Of a DNA stretch of 64,000 nucleotides, positions 37,074 through 46,585 are shown piece by piece. This stretch comes from Alloprevotella sp. (GTDB lineage Bacteria; Bacteroidota; Bacteroidia; Bacteroidales; Bacteroidaceae): NCBI GenBank assembly GCA_017476545.1, contig JAFUZP010000029.1:1-64000 (forward strand). The letters run 5' to 3'. Numbering within the stretch: position 1 is the stretch's first letter; each line of letters begins with the position of its first letter. The notes beneath the pieces are model-generated. The model was not told where the DNA came from and made no database searches. It worked only from the letters and a program-made list of their open reading frames with translations. Position numbers and translations under genes: made by a program.

Positions 37074-38648
37074 TCAGTTTACACCGCTGCCCGTCTGTGC
37101 CTTGCCCGTTGCGATGCTGTCGTTGTTCTCGCAGTAGTAATAATAGATGTATGAGCCGAGCCAGCGGTCTTTCAGTCCCTCACGGCGTTTGTCTTTATCC
37201 TTGCCGTACTCTTTCGCGTCAATGAGGAAGGACTGCAGGGTGTTCTGCATAAACTGGCTGACGGGGAATTCCCTGGCCACTTCGGGGCGCTTGATAGCGA
37301 GGCAGGCTATGGCCTGTTGCACCGCTTCGGGAAAGGATTGCTTCCTCTGCCGCAGAACGTTGAGGCGCGGGAGCAGGGCTGCGAGGTTCTTGGAGTAGAG
37401 GCAGGTGGCGATGGAGGTGTAGAGTGTCTCATTGCTTCCGCTCTCCAACCCGATGTTGTAGCCGAGGAAGGCGGGGCGGCGGTAGTGTTGCTCAAACTTA
37501 TCCTCCATGGGGGCGAGTTGCTTCACGGCGGCCAGTTCCTCGTCGGAGTCAATCAGGGTGGGGTCCTGTGCCAGCGGGCGGTACTTCTCCACAAAGGCAC
37601 GCTCGAAAGGCGTGCATTCAATGATGCGCAGGTACTTCTCCGCAAGCTCGCGTTCCTGCATCATGATGGCGCAGAGAGCCATCCGCTTGTAGCGGTACAG
37701 GGCTGGGCCGTGCATTACGGTGCGCTCCAGTGCATCGTGGTAAGCCACCTGTACCAAGCCGGCCTCGAAGTCGCAGTCCGTAACAAAGACGCCGTATTCC
37801 TCGTTCCTGTTCAAATTCTTGTTGAGGTTCGTGCGCGGGAAATTGTACGGAATATTGAAAAGTCCGTCAAGCAAACTGCCGTCGCGCAGTAAGCCGACAG
37901 CATAGTAGGCCGCTACGGGGCGGGAAGGCTGGCGGGCGGCAAGGCCGTCGCTGACCATACCCTCCCAGTCCTGCCGGAACAGCCGGTTTTGCATCCGCGC
38001 TGTGAGGACGGCGTTCTGCTGGACGTAGGAGGCATAGAACGTAAGGCCGCAGAAAGCGATGAGCGCAACGGCGGCCCCCTTCCAGCTACTACCCTGCAGC
38101 GGTGCGGAACTCCGTTTGCGGAACAGCCGGACACAGCAGGCAACGGCAAAGCAGCAAAGGAAAACTAGAAGTGGAAGGAGGATAACCCAGCCCGGCTCGG
38201 CCATGTGGTAGAGCAACGTTCCCTTGCTGGCAAACCATGCCAGCAGTCCGAAGGGTACGAGGAACGACACGCCGCGCCACGCTGCGGGGATGCGGAAGAT
38301 GTAGTCCAGCTGGCAGGCGGTCGCTGTCAGTAGGGCAGCCAGTACCAACCCGCCTGTCCACTTGCTCTTATAGACCAGCAGGAGATAGCGTCCCAGCCAT
38401 ACGAGGTAGCCGAAGGGCTGGTCGAGGACGAACTTCATGGCTTCGGCATCAGCGCATACAAAGGATTCCTGCTCCGCACGGGCGAACACATCGCCGTAAA
38501 TGAAAGTGCAGAAGACATAGAGAAGCAGGAAAATCCCTACTTTCACCTGGGCTGGCTTTAGGGGAGGCAGCAAACGCTTCTTCCCGGCTGCTTTGGGAGT
38601 GCTGGCCGGACGTGCTGCGGCTTTTACGTTTTTCTTAGGTTTCGACAT
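37074..38648 (-). CDS. DUF6057-like multi-pass membrane protein
   Basis: The 524-residue protein begins with a Lys/Ala-rich cytosolic tail, then about six membrane helices up to residue 220 (VGIFLLLYVFCTFIYGDVFA, YLVWLGRYLLLVY, LVLAALLTATACQLDYIF, SFLVPFGLLAWFAS, VILLPLLVFLCCFAVACC, AAVALIAFCGLTFYASYV). The remaining 300 residues are soluble and helical, TPR-like (AYYAVGLLRDGSLLDGLFN...). This matches the Bacteroides DUF6057 architecture as I recall it. Function unknown. It is translated just before the CXXCH beta-propeller lipoprotein, suggesting one complex. Confidence 0.7.
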   Translation of the reverse strand: MSKPKKNVKAAARPASTPKAAGKKRLLPPLKPAQVKVGIFLLLYVFCTFIYGDVFARAEQESFVCADAEAMKFVLDQPFGYLVWLGRYLLLVYKSKWTGGLVLAALLTATACQLDYIFRIPAAWRGVSFLVPFGLLAWFASKGTLLYHMAEPGWVILLPLLVFLCCFAVACCVRLFRKRSSAPLQGSSWKGAAVALIAFCGLTFYASYVQQNAVLTARMQNRLFRQDWEGMVSDGLAARQPSRPVAAYYAVGLLRDGSLLDGLFNIPYNFPRTNLNKNLNRNEEYGVFVTDCDFEAGLVQVAYHDALERTVMHGPALYRYKRMALCAIMMQERELAEKYLRIIECTPFERAFVEKYRPLAQDPTLIDSDEELAAVKQLAPMEDKFEQHYRRPAFLGYNIGLESGSNETLYTSIATCLYSKNLAALLPRLNVLRQRKQSFPEAVQQAIACLAIKRPEVAREFPVSQFMQNTLQSFLIDAKEYGKDKDKRREGLKDRWLGSYIYYYYCENNDSIATGKAQTGSGVN

Positions 38649-38681
38649 GATAGAAGGATGTGGGGCTGGTGTGAGGCGGGA

Positions 38682-38717
38682 GTGCCGGAAAGTTTATTCG
38701 GGATAGAATTCCGGCAC
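38682..38717. terminator. Hairpin downstream of the BspA-like gene's neighbour
   Basis: GTGCCGGAA pairs with TTCCGGCAC across 18 nt, between the BspA-like gene's stop and the membrane-protein start. There is no T-run; a weak terminator or mRNA end hairpin for the BspA-like gene. Confidence 0.45.
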
Positions 38718-38735
38718 CCCCGTCAAGAGTTATCC

Positions 38736-40526
38736 TTATTTTAGCAGGAATTTTTGCGATGTGCCATCAGGACGGCGCAGGATGTTGATGCCGCGCTGTA
38801 AAGTCCCTGCATGGCGGCCGTCCAGCGTATAGACTTCGGGAAGCCTTTCGGCGGGATAGTCGGCCACGGCGGGGCGGATGCCCGTAATTTCAGCGATATC
38901 CGCATCCGTCAGTCCGCTGATGTACTTGAACAGTTGCTCGCTGTAACCGAGTTCGCGCAGGACGACCCACTGCTTGGCCTTATAGTCCTCAAGTGCGGCC
39001 TCGGGCACATAGAGCGCGCCGAGTTCGTAGAGTCTGTCGTTGTAGAGTGCGTAATCGTCTACGTGCCCGGGGGGCGTTGCGCCGAGGAAGAAGACGGCGT
39101 CCATCTTGTCGCAGAGGTCAAGGACACCCGTAGCGATGGAGTCGATGCCTTCGGAGAAGATGAGGCGCAGCAGTTGCGGGCAGGCGAAGAAAGCACCCTC
39201 GCCGACCGTGCGGACGCTGGGGGGGAGATAGGCGTTCTTCAGCGTGGGATGGCAGGCGAATGCGTAGGAGTCAATGGTTTCCACCGTGCCGGGAATCTCG
39301 TAAAATTCCGTGTCGTAGCCGCACGGGAAGGAGATGAGGGTACGCATTTCCTTGTCGTAGAGCGCACCGTCCTGTGTGGTGAAGTGTTCCGAATCTGCTG
39401 CCACCCTGATGCGTTCCAGTGCGTTGCAGGCGAGGAACACGCCGCCCTCAACCGTTTCCACGCTCGCGGGGAACTCAATCTCCATCAGGTTTTCGCAGCT
39501 TCCGAAGGCACCTGTGCCGACCGTTCTCAGCCCTTCGTGGAGCGTTACCGTCTGGAGCGATCCGCAGTTCAGGAACGCGCCGAGGCCGATGGTCTGCACG
39601 GATGAGGGAATATCCATAGCGGTCAGGGATGGGTTCGCGGCGAAGCAATGCTCGCGCAGTGTCGTCACGGAGGCGGGTATCACATACGTCTCTTCATCCC
39701 TTCCGCCGGGATGGTAAAACAGCGTGGCCTTGTCCTTGGTGAAAAGCACGCCGTCAATGCTCGTATAGCTGGGGTTTTCCTCGTCTGTCTCTATGCGCTG
39801 CAAACAGGGAAGCGTGTAGAAGGTTAGCGCGTCGAACTCCGTAAGGTTCTTACCCAGCGTGATACATTCCAACACATCGTCGTTCACGAACGAGGACGTG
39901 TCTATTGACCTGATGCCCGCTCCCAGCGTGATGCGCTTCAGTCCGCCCATGCGCTGGAAGGAGGCGTGGCTTATCTTCGTCACGTTGTCGGGGACGATGA
40001 GTTCCTCCACTTTGTCGCAGTTGATGAAGGGGGCGAGGCCGATGGAGTCAAGCCCTTCGGGGAGGACGATCTCCTCCAGACTCTCGCACGAGGCGAGTGC
40101 CTGGTCGCCGATGGCCCGTAGGCTTTCCGGCATTTGGAAGGACTTTATGTCGCGGCAGTAGAGCAGGAAGTAGGGCGGCAGGACATCATCCGCCGTGCGG
40201 TACTCCTGTCCCGCCCACGTGAAATAGGGCTCACCGCCGCTGACGATGCGCGCTGCGGAGAGATCCAGCGTGTCGAGCTGTCCCTTCGTGGCCGTATTGA
40301 CGTTCATCCGCCCAGCCATATCGCGCAGGAGGCGGATGTCCGTGCCGTTCAGTTCACCCTCCACACGGAGGTTGCGGATGGTGTACTTGGTTTCTTCCGT
40401 GATGTGTTCCGGCAGTGTGCCGGCGGTCTCGAGGCGCACCGTAACCTGTTGGGCGGAGGCGGGTATCAGTACCGCTGTAGCTAAAAGTAGCAGCAGTAGT
40501 AGTTTTTTCATAAGCCTTGCGTTCAT
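38736..40526 (-). CDS. Secreted BspA-like leucine-rich repeat protein (LRR_5)
   Basis: The 596-residue protein has a signal peptide (MKKLLLLLLLATAVLIPASA) and about ten BspA-type LRR_5 repeats: SFQMPESLRAIGDQALASCESLEEIVLPEGLDSIG-like units in order, for example VPDNVTKISHASFQRMGGLK, IPASVTTLREHCFAANPSLT and LPPSVRTVGEGAFFACPQLL. Such proteins often mediate adhesion to host matrix or other bacteria. It ends in a Por-type tail (EVYTLDGRHAGTLQRGINIL). The ATG at 40526 is used; one at 40511 (MKK) would also give a good signal peptide. A promoter with TTTG-20-TACATTTG lies at 40592-40623. Confidence 0.85.
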   Translation of the reverse strand: MNARLMKKLLLLLLLATAVLIPASAQQVTVRLETAGTLPEHITEETKYTIRNLRVEGELNGTDIRLLRDMAGRMNVNTATKGQLDTLDLSAARIVSGGEPYFTWAGQEYRTADDVLPPYFLLYCRDIKSFQMPESLRAIGDQALASCESLEEIVLPEGLDSIGLAPFINCDKVEELIVPDNVTKISHASFQRMGGLKRITLGAGIRSIDTSSFVNDDVLECITLGKNLTEFDALTFYTLPCLQRIETDEENPSYTSIDGVLFTKDKATLFYHPGGRDEETYVIPASVTTLREHCFAANPSLTAMDIPSSVQTIGLGAFLNCGSLQTVTLHEGLRTVGTGAFGSCENLMEIEFPASVETVEGGVFLACNALERIRVAADSEHFTTQDGALYDKEMRTLISFPCGYDTEFYEIPGTVETIDSYAFACHPTLKNAYLPPSVRTVGEGAFFACPQLLRLIFSEGIDSIATGVLDLCDKMDAVFFLGATPPGHVDDYALYNDRLYELGALYVPEAALEDYKAKQWVVLRELGYSEQLFKYISGLTDADIAEITGIRPAVADYPAERLPEVYTLDGRHAGTLQRGINILRRPDGTSQKFLLK

Positions 40527-40591
40527 TTTCGGTTTGTTACTTCCTTCTATCTGGAGGGGAGGGAATGTCCGTGCTCCGACCTCGTGATGCG

Positions 40592-40623
40592 CAAATGTAG
40601 GCCTTTGCCGCCGAACAGCCAAA
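40592..40623 (-). promoter_or_regulatory. Promoter of the BspA-like gene
   Basis: Minus strand TTTG (40620-40623), 20 nt, TACATTTG (40592-40599). Confidence 0.7.
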
Positions 40624-40746
40624 GGCGGGCGGTATATTTTGGGGAGTTGGGAGTTGGTTGTGGAGAGTTGGGGGGCTGCAAGGCTCTTGAAGCCTTTGCA
40701 CCCTTTCGTATGCGCAGAACTCGGGGCGGCCCCTATGCACCTGTAT

Positions 40747-41379
40747 CTATTCCCCATAAAAAATATTGAACAGCGCACGCAGCCGGTGCGGGGCGCGAAG
40801 GAGTCGGCGCAGTTCCTCCAAGCCGGAAGCGTTCGGAGAGCCGGGAATCCATAACCGCAGGTAGCCGCCGTAGTCATACTTCTCGTGCAGGTGGGCGACC
40901 ATCCGTTCATAATGCCCTTCGCGCGAGAGTTCGGGATAGTGTGCGAGGCCGTACTGTACGGTGCGCCGCACAACCGTCTCCGGGTCTATCAGGCGGTCGG
41001 CTTCTGCCACGATGCGTCCATAGATGGAGCGCGGTTCATGTTCCAGACTGGCGCGGTGGTCTTCACATGCTCCTGCCATTATGGCCAGTTGTTCCTCCGT
41101 GAACCATTCCCGCAGCCGCCCGTCTGCCAGCAACAACCGAGCCGAATGCCTGTGGTGCTGCTCGCGGCCGAAACGCAGTCCCAGGTCATGGTAAGCCGCC
41201 ACGGCGTAAGCCATCTCTACGTCCGCACCAACTGCCTCTGCCAGTGCCATGCTGCGTTCCATCACCGCGCGGGCATGATCCTCGCGGTGTGCAGCATCGA
41301 ACTTCGCATACTGCGGTACGATGCTCCGCTCTACGTATTCCCGGAGGGTTTTCCTGATGCGCGTTAGCTTGTTCTCCAT
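40747..41379 (-). CDS. HD-domain phosphohydrolase
   Basis: The 210-residue protein carries HD-superfamily metal motifs: KFDAAHREDHARAVMERS (H), VAAYHDLGLRFGREQHHRHS (HD, then HH) and GACEDHRASLEHEP (DH). It is probably a cytosolic metal-dependent phosphohydrolase acting on a nucleotide; the substrate is unknown. It is monocistronic. Its ATG at 41379 is only five nt from a perfect -7 box (TATCTTTG), so the mRNA is probably leaderless. Confidence 0.85.
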   Translation of the reverse strand: MENKLTRIRKTLREYVERSIVPQYAKFDAAHREDHARAVMERSMALAEAVGADVEMAYAVAAYHDLGLRFGREQHHRHSARLLLADGRLREWFTEEQLAIMAGACEDHRASLEHEPRSIYGRIVAEADRLIDPETVVRRTVQYGLAHYPELSREGHYERMVAHLHEKYDYGGYLRLWIPGSPNASGLEELRRLLRAPHRLRALFNIFYGE

Positions 41380-41384
41380 GCGTA

Positions 41385-41392
41385 CAAAGATA
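41385..41392 (-). promoter_or_regulatory. -7 box of the HD-domain gene, five nt from the start
   Basis: Minus strand TATCTTTG; the ATG begins five nt further. No good -33. Confidence 0.55.
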
Positions 41393-41524
41393 GCGGATAG
41401 TGCGTGAATGACGAGTGGATGGAGGGCTTAATTTCTTGTAATATCCGCCAAGATTGCAAATGAGTAAGGCCGCACCGCTTCTAGCCCGGGTTTGTTCTTT
41501 CCAGCCTCGCGGGAACTACGCTTT

Positions 41525-42277
41525 TTAGGTTCCCTCACTCTTTGTGCCGTTGGGTCTTTTCCGGACCATTCCGGCAATGTTGATTTCTATTTTCCGCCAA
41601 TAATTTAGATTGATCTCGGGGTTAATGTCCTGGACGAATACGGCGAGGAGGCGAGCCAGTCCGTTTCTCTCAACGATCACGTGGAGGTGGACCGGGTTCT
41701 TTCCGAACCATCCGATGAGTTTATCTACGCTGACGGGGTCTTGCACGTGTTCCGCCTTTGGGTCTTGGTCTTTTCACCACATGTACGGAACCGTGACAAC
41801 GGCTATCCGTGCCTCTTCCAGGAGTTTCTTGGCAAACAGGGCAACGACCTCGTCGTCAAGATGTTCGAGCACTTGGAAGCAGGTGATAATGTCCAGTCCT
41901 TCGAAGCGGTGGGTCAGGTAGTCCCCGACTATCCCTTCAACCCCTTCGGCCTGCAGCGGGATTTCCAAATCGATGCTTATCTTCTTCTTGCAGGGTAAGA
42001 ACGTCATCATGTCCACGCCACGCGACCCGACGTCGCAGATGGTATCCTCGGGCCTGCCCAGCATCAGCAGGACGGAGCGTACATATTCGTAATATTTGTA
42101 TGCTTTCCTGTCGGCGGCATAGTGGGCGGCCTCGGCTGTTTCCGTGCTTTGTGGGGTTTCCAGGCCTGTACCGCCGTGTCTTTCCTGCGTGCATCGTGCG
42201 GCCGTTCCCCTTGGGCAATGGGCGGGCGCGGAGCGTATCTTGCGGAGTATCTGTTGCCAGAATGATTGTCGCTTCAT
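41525..42277 (-). pseudogene. SAM-dependent methyltransferase gene with in-frame TGA
   Basis: A class I methyltransferase is encoded from ATG 42277: AYKYYEYVRSVL, motif I TICDVGSRGVDMMTFL, then IDLEIP, GDYLTHRFEGLDIITCFQVLEHLDDE and VVTVPYMW. A TGA at 41774-41776 interrupts the frame right after PYMW. The same frame continues with KDQDPKAEHVQDPVSVDKLIG, NPVHLHVIVERNGLARLLAVFVQD, which is the expected ending of the family (K-x-H-V-x-D-P-V...). So it is one gene of 250 codons split by a nonsense codon: a pseudogene, a sequencing error, or readthrough. A -7 box lies at 42304. Confidence 0.8.
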
Positions 42278-42303
42278 AGTTATGGTTTTGTTCTAAGACC
42301 TTG

Positions 42304-42311
42304 CAAAAATA
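42304..42311 (-). promoter_or_regulatory. -7 box of the methyltransferase gene
   Basis: Minus strand TATTTTTG, 26 nt before the ATG at 42277. Confidence 0.5.
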
Positions 42312-42510
42312 GGTTTTTTCGGGGAAAAAGCAGGCGGTCGGTCCGTTATTTCTTCGCACGGTTCATTCCAGGGACGCGCGCTGGCACCCTGTCGTCCGTG
42401 CCTCCATGGTGCGCGCGTGATTTCGCAGCGGGTCATGCTTGCGTCTGTACACTATTTGCAATTTTTTCGCATTCCTGTTTCCTGCGGTCGCTTATGTAAA
42501 AACGTTTTTT

Positions 42511-42518
42511 TATCTTTG
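42511..42518 (+). promoter_or_regulatory. -7 box five nt from a lipoprotein start
   Basis: TATCTTTG is followed by CCGCG and the ATG at 42524, so the transcript would start at the initiation codon. No clear -33. Confidence 0.6.
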
Positions 42519-42523
42519 CCGCG

Positions 42524-43558
42524 ATGAAGAATGCTCTGGGAATTGTGTGCGCGTGCCTCGTCGCCTTGTTCGTGGCCGCCTGCAGAGGTTCCGCCCCTGA
42601 GGGGACGGTGCCGGACGTCGCGCCCTCCGTTTACTACTGGCGGACGACGTTGCGGCTGGACAGCGCGGAGCGTGCCTTCCTGCGGGAACACCGCATCGGG
42701 AAGGTCTATCTGCGCTTCTTCGATGTGGCGGTGCGCGAGGGGCGGGCCGTGCCGACGGCTACGCTACGCTTTGATGAGTCCTTGCCGGACTCGGTGCAGG
42801 CCGTACCCGTGGTATTCCTCACGGAGGAGTGCCTGCACGCTGATACGGCGGAGCTGGCCGCGCGGCTCGTGGAGCGCGTGGCGAAAATGGCGCGCGTGAA
42901 CGGACTGCAGGGCGTGCGAGAGCTGCAGCTGGACTGCGACTGGGCGGCTTCCTCCCGGGCAACGTACTTCGCCTTGCTCACCGATGTGCGCGAGCGCCTG
43001 CGGCAGATGGGCTGGAGGCTGAGCGTAACCATCCGCCTTCACCAGCTCTCGCAGCCCGCGCCACCTGCGGACTACGGCGTGCTGATGCTCTACAATACGG
43101 GCGACTTCCGCCGCCGCAACGGGCGCAACCCCATCCTTGACGAGCGCGACGTAGAGCCCTTCCTCCGCAGTCTCCCGGACTATGCCCTGCCGCTCTGTGC
43201 CGCTTACCCGGACTACCGCTGGCAGCTCCTCTTTGAGGGCGGCACCTTCCGCGCTCTGCTCTACGATGAGAACCTTGCGGACAGCCTCGTATATGCCCCA
43301 GTTGCGGGCGACTCGCTCTACCGAGTAGTTTCCGCCCGGACGTTGCACGGAGCCTTGCAATCGGACTATGACGTGCGCCTCGTGCCGGGACAGGAGGTGG
43401 TCGTACACCGCAGTAGGGCAGACGTGGTGCTGCGCCTGCGCCAGCGCCTCGAAAGTCTGCGTCCCGGATTGCACGCGCAGACCGTCCTCTACCATCTGGA
43501 CAGCCGCTACTTGAACAACTATAACGCGAACGAATATGAAAAACTTTTCCATGACTAA
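42524..43558 (+). CDS. Lipoprotein with a TIM-barrel-like (DUF3142-like) body
   Basis: The 344-residue product has a lipoprotein signal (MKNALGIVCACLVALFVAAC). The body reads like a beta/alpha barrel of the glycosidase-related kind: SVYYWRTTLRLDSAERAFLR, KVYLRFFDVAV, AVPVVFLTEECL, GVRELQLDCDWAASSRATYF, RLSVTIRLHQL, YGVLMLYNTGDF. This pattern is like DUF3142, but I hold that loosely. It overlaps the next gene by 23 nt, so the two are translationally coupled. Confidence 0.7.
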   Translation: MKNALGIVCACLVALFVAACRGSAPEGTVPDVAPSVYYWRTTLRLDSAERAFLREHRIGKVYLRFFDVAVREGRAVPTATLRFDESLPDSVQAVPVVFLTEECLHADTAELAARLVERVAKMARVNGLQGVRELQLDCDWAASSRATYFALLTDVRERLRQMGWRLSVTIRLHQLSQPAPPADYGVLMLYNTGDFRRRNGRNPILDERDVEPFLRSLPDYALPLCAAYPDYRWQLLFEGGTFRALLYDENLADSLVYAPVAGDSLYRVVSARTLHGALQSDYDVRLVPGQEVVVHRSRADVVLRLRQRLESLRPGLHAQTVLYHLDSRYLNNYNANEYEKLFHD

Positions 43559-45680
43559 GTGGCTGGCAGCCGGCCTGCTCGCCCTGCTTGCTGCTCCCTC
43601 GGCTCTCGCTTGTGGCTGGGAGGGAACGACGAACTACTACCTCTACCACGTCTTTGAGGGCGACCGCTACGCCAAGCCTCCCGTCACAGCCCGTCTGGCA
43701 GACTGGTGGACGCGCTATTCCGGGCAGACGCTCACGGTGGAAGAAGTGGGCGACGTGGAGGTGCTGATGCGCGCCGCACAGCGCAAGAACGACACTGCCA
43801 TGCAGCGCTACCTGCGCCTCTTGCAGCAGTACCTCGGCGCGGCTCCGACGGAGTTTGACCCTTGGGCCTACCCGGACGAGGCAGAACGCCTCGAGAAGAC
43901 CCGCACCTTGCAGGAGGTCCGCCGGGAGGCCGCGCAGGGTATGGGTGGACTCCTTGCACCGCAGTACACCTTATTATATATACGCGCGGCGTTCCAGTTG
44001 GAGCGTTGGCAGGAAGTGGTGAATGCCTGGACAGGGAATGCCGAAAACCAGTCCTCCAGTGTATTCCGCGACATGGCTAAGGGCTTCTATGCCGGTGCCC
44101 TGCGCAAGATGGGGCGCGAAGAGGAGGCCTGCGAGATATATGCCCAGCTGGGCGACCTCCACAGCGCGACCTGGTGTATGCGCGACGGGCGTAATTTGGG
44201 CTGCATCCGCCGCCTCTACCAACAGGATGCAAACAGCGCGACGCTACACTTGCTCGTGGAGGACTTCGTGAATAACGCGCAGGAAACTATCGACAACGCG
44301 CAGGAACTGGCCATGGGACGTAATGGCTACTGGAGCAAGGTCTATCAGAACGAGGTAGAGCAGTTCACCGCCTTCGCGGAGCAGGTGGCTGCGGAAGGCC
44401 GCACGAAGGAACCTTGCCTCTGGCTCACTGCGGCGGCATGGCTCAACTACCTCTACGGGCAGAAGGACAAAGCACGCACGCAGATTGACCGTGCCATGAA
44501 ACTCGGCGGCAGTCAGGCCGTGAAGGACAACGCACGTGTCATCCGCTTGGCTATCTCCACAGCCAATCCCGGCAAGCTCAAGTCCTACGAAGCCTTCCTG
44601 CTGCCCGAGCTGAAGTGGCTGGGCAGTAAAGCACTCACGGGGGACGATGGTAACCCCTATACGAACTCCGCCGTGCGCATCTACAAGCAGCACCTCGCCC
44701 CGCTCTACGAAGGGCAGGGGATGCCCCTGGAAGCCGCCCTATTGGAGGATGCCTTCTGGTGGCAGCAGATAGCGGGCTTTGACCATGGAGAGCAGATGAA
44801 CTACTCCTCGGAGTACGTCAGGAGCCTGCTCTCCCGGAGCAGTATACAGCTGGAGGATGTCTATGACCAGCTCTTCAACCGCTCCGCGACACCGCTGTGC
44901 AAGTGGCTCTTCTCCCAACTTCCGCAGCCGATGCAGCAGCGCGACTTCTACGCCGACCTCATCGGCACGAAGGCTATAGCCGAGGGCGATTTCGCCAAGG
45001 CCGCCAAATGGGAACAGCAGGTGTCGCCGGAGTTCATATCGAAGCAGTACATTTCCTACTACATGGCGCGCCGCGACTACACGAAGGAACGCTGGATAGG
45101 GCCGCGCCAGCGCACGTCCGGTTCGGACGGATGGGATACGGAGGAGCTTACACCCGTCCGCGAGAACCAGAAGCTCGCTTTCGCCCGCGAGGCATCGCAG
45201 CTGCAGCAGACCATCGGCGCTTCCGCTTCGCGGCAGGAGCAGGCCGGAGCGCACTACCGCCTGGCCACCATCCTCTACCAGGCTTCCCCGCAGGGCGACT
45301 GTTGGTATCTCTCAAAGTACGGTAACTCCAGCGAGGAACAGAGCAGCTACTTGGACTCGCTGGCCTACCGGCATCTCTGCGAGGCGGAGCGATTAGTTAC
45401 TGATGACGCCCTGTACACGCGCATCCTCTTCGCCAAGAGTTTCATCAACCTTGACGCGAACCGCTACGACGCGGATTACCGGACTTACCGTTTCTGGGCC
45501 TACGACTACAGCTGGGAAACGAAACGAACCAGCATCCTGTTCTATCCGGACGCGAACCGGCAGCAAGGCCGCGACTACGATGCGCTGCGCACATGGCTCC
45601 GCCGGCATCCTGGTCAGGCCACGGCTTCCTACCTGACGCGCTGCGATGTCTTGCAGACGTGGATGGGTATGGGCTCCTGA
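43536..45680 (+). CDS. Secreted helical-repeat (TPR-like) protein
   Basis: The 714-residue protein has a signal peptide (WLAAGLLALLAAPSALA, then CGWEGT). The rest is helical with TPR/SEL-like pairs: FRDMAKGFYAGALRKMGREE, CLWLTAAAWLNYLYGQKDKA, AGAHYRLATILYQASPQGDC, DDALYTRILFAKSFINLDAN. I do not recognise the family. It overlaps the upstream lipoprotein gene, so they probably act together in the envelope. ATG 43536 is used; 43551 is an alternative. Confidence 0.72.
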   Translation: MKNFSMTKWLAAGLLALLAAPSALACGWEGTTNYYLYHVFEGDRYAKPPVTARLADWWTRYSGQTLTVEEVGDVEVLMRAAQRKNDTAMQRYLRLLQQYLGAAPTEFDPWAYPDEAERLEKTRTLQEVRREAAQGMGGLLAPQYTLLYIRAAFQLERWQEVVNAWTGNAENQSSSVFRDMAKGFYAGALRKMGREEEACEIYAQLGDLHSATWCMRDGRNLGCIRRLYQQDANSATLHLLVEDFVNNAQETIDNAQELAMGRNGYWSKVYQNEVEQFTAFAEQVAAEGRTKEPCLWLTAAAWLNYLYGQKDKARTQIDRAMKLGGSQAVKDNARVIRLAISTANPGKLKSYEAFLLPELKWLGSKALTGDDGNPYTNSAVRIYKQHLAPLYEGQGMPLEAALLEDAFWWQQIAGFDHGEQMNYSSEYVRSLLSRSSIQLEDVYDQLFNRSATPLCKWLFSQLPQPMQQRDFYADLIGTKAIAEGDFAKAAKWEQQVSPEFISKQYISYYMARRDYTKERWIGPRQRTSGSDGWDTEELTPVRENQKLAFAREASQLQQTIGASASRQEQAGAHYRLATILYQASPQGDCWYLSKYGNSSEEQSSYLDSLAYRHLCEAERLVTDDALYTRILFAKSFINLDANRYDADYRTYRFWAYDYSWETKRTSILFYPDANRQQGRDYDALRTWLRRHPGQATASYLTRCDVLQTWMGMGS

Positions 45681-45708
45681 TGCCGTTTGCTTTCCTCAGA
45701 CCCCCTTC

Positions 45709-45744
45709 CTCCCCCGAGCAGCTCTCCCGGACAGCTCGTGGGAG
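45709..45744 (+). terminator. Hairpin after the TPR-like gene
   Basis: CTCCCCCGAGC pairs with GCTCGTGGGAG (one mismatch in 11) around a 14-nt loop. No T-run follows. The next 100 bp contain two TCCT...AGGA-like dyads 22 bp apart (45756, 45778). Confidence 0.5.
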
Positions 45745-45871
45745 GTAGCCTATTATCCTAAGCGAGGAAGTCTATTTTCCTATTTGGAGCTGATAATCCT
45801 CCGGGGCGGTGTGATGCCGCCTCCGGCTGCGCCTGCCTGCCGCTTCCTTGCGGATATATAGACAATAAAGT

Positions 45872-45893
45872 CCCGTAACCGAGCAGTTACGGG
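45872..45893 (-). terminator. Terminator of the pgi-HAD unit
   Basis: CCCGTAAC and GTTACGGG close a six-base loop; on the minus strand the sequence continues ACTTTATTG. It follows the HAD gene stop at 45902. Confidence 0.7.
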
Positions 45894-45901
45894 GCTATGT
45901 G

Positions 45902-46585
45902 TTAGCCTGCGGCAAGGAGCCTTCCGATGTCCTCCGCCAGTGCTTGCATGGAGGGGTAGAGGCGGTTCGCTCCGGCCCGGATCAGCGCGCTGTCCGGCAG
46001 CGGGCCCGTATTGACGGCTATAGTATGGAAACCTGCCGCGCGGGCGGCCTGCACACCGAGTGGGGCGTTCTCCACAACGATGGCCTCCTCCGCCCGTATT
46101 CCGGCACGGCTTAGGCCGAGCAGGTAGGGGTCGGGGTAGGGCTTTCCGCGCTGGCAGTCGCGGCTGGATACGATGAGCTCGGGACGGAAGTAGCCGCTGT
46201 ATTGGCGTTCGAGGCGGGCAAGCAGGCTCTCCTGTCCGCTGCCCGTGACGACGGCGATGGTGAGGCCTGCACGGCGTACTTCCTCTAGCACGGCTTCCGC
46301 ACCGGGCATCTTGGGCGCTTCGGGCCACTGGTTGAACAGCCGGCACTTCTCGGCATAGATGTCCTCAACCTCGCGGGGCGTGACGTGGCGGCCCCACTGA
46401 GCGGTGGTGAAGAGGTCAATGGTGGATGCTGCAGTACGTCCCTCGTTCATGTAGGTGTCCTGCTCGCAGGCGTCAAGGCCGAACTTGCGGCAGGCTTCAA
46501 CCCAGCACTTGGCGTGCGCCGGCATGGAGTCGAACAGCACACCGTCCATATCAAAGAGAACGGCTCTTACGGGCATATCGCTCAT
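45902..46585 (-). CDS. HAD-superfamily sugar phosphatase/phosphoglucomutase-like protein
   Basis: The 227-residue cytosolic protein has HAD motif [17 protein letters not shown], motif [11 protein letters not shown], motif [12 protein letters not shown] and motif [18 protein letters not shown], with a helical cap. The DxDGVLxDS head fits beta-phosphoglucomutase-like or sugar-phosphate phosphatases. Its start overlaps the pgi stop by four nt (ATGA), so it is co-translated with pgi and probably acts on a hexose phosphate. Confidence 0.88.
   Translation of the reverse strand: MSDMPVRAVLFDMDGVLFDSMPAHAKCWVEACRKFGLDACEQDTYMNEGRTAASTIDLFTTAQWGRHVTPREVEDIYAEKCRLFNQWPEAPKMPGAEAVLEEVRRAGLTIAVVTGSGQESLLARLERQYSGYFRPELIVSSRDCQRGKPYPDPYLLGLSRAGIRAEEAIVVENAPLGVQAARAAGFHTIAVNTGPLPDSALIRAGANRLYPSMQALAEDIGRLLAAG

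Noticed and set aside
41774..41776. Selenocysteine or other recoding at the TGA
   Set aside because: No SECIS-like hairpin is evident just downstream and no Cys is expected at this point in the family; a nonsense mutation is simpler.
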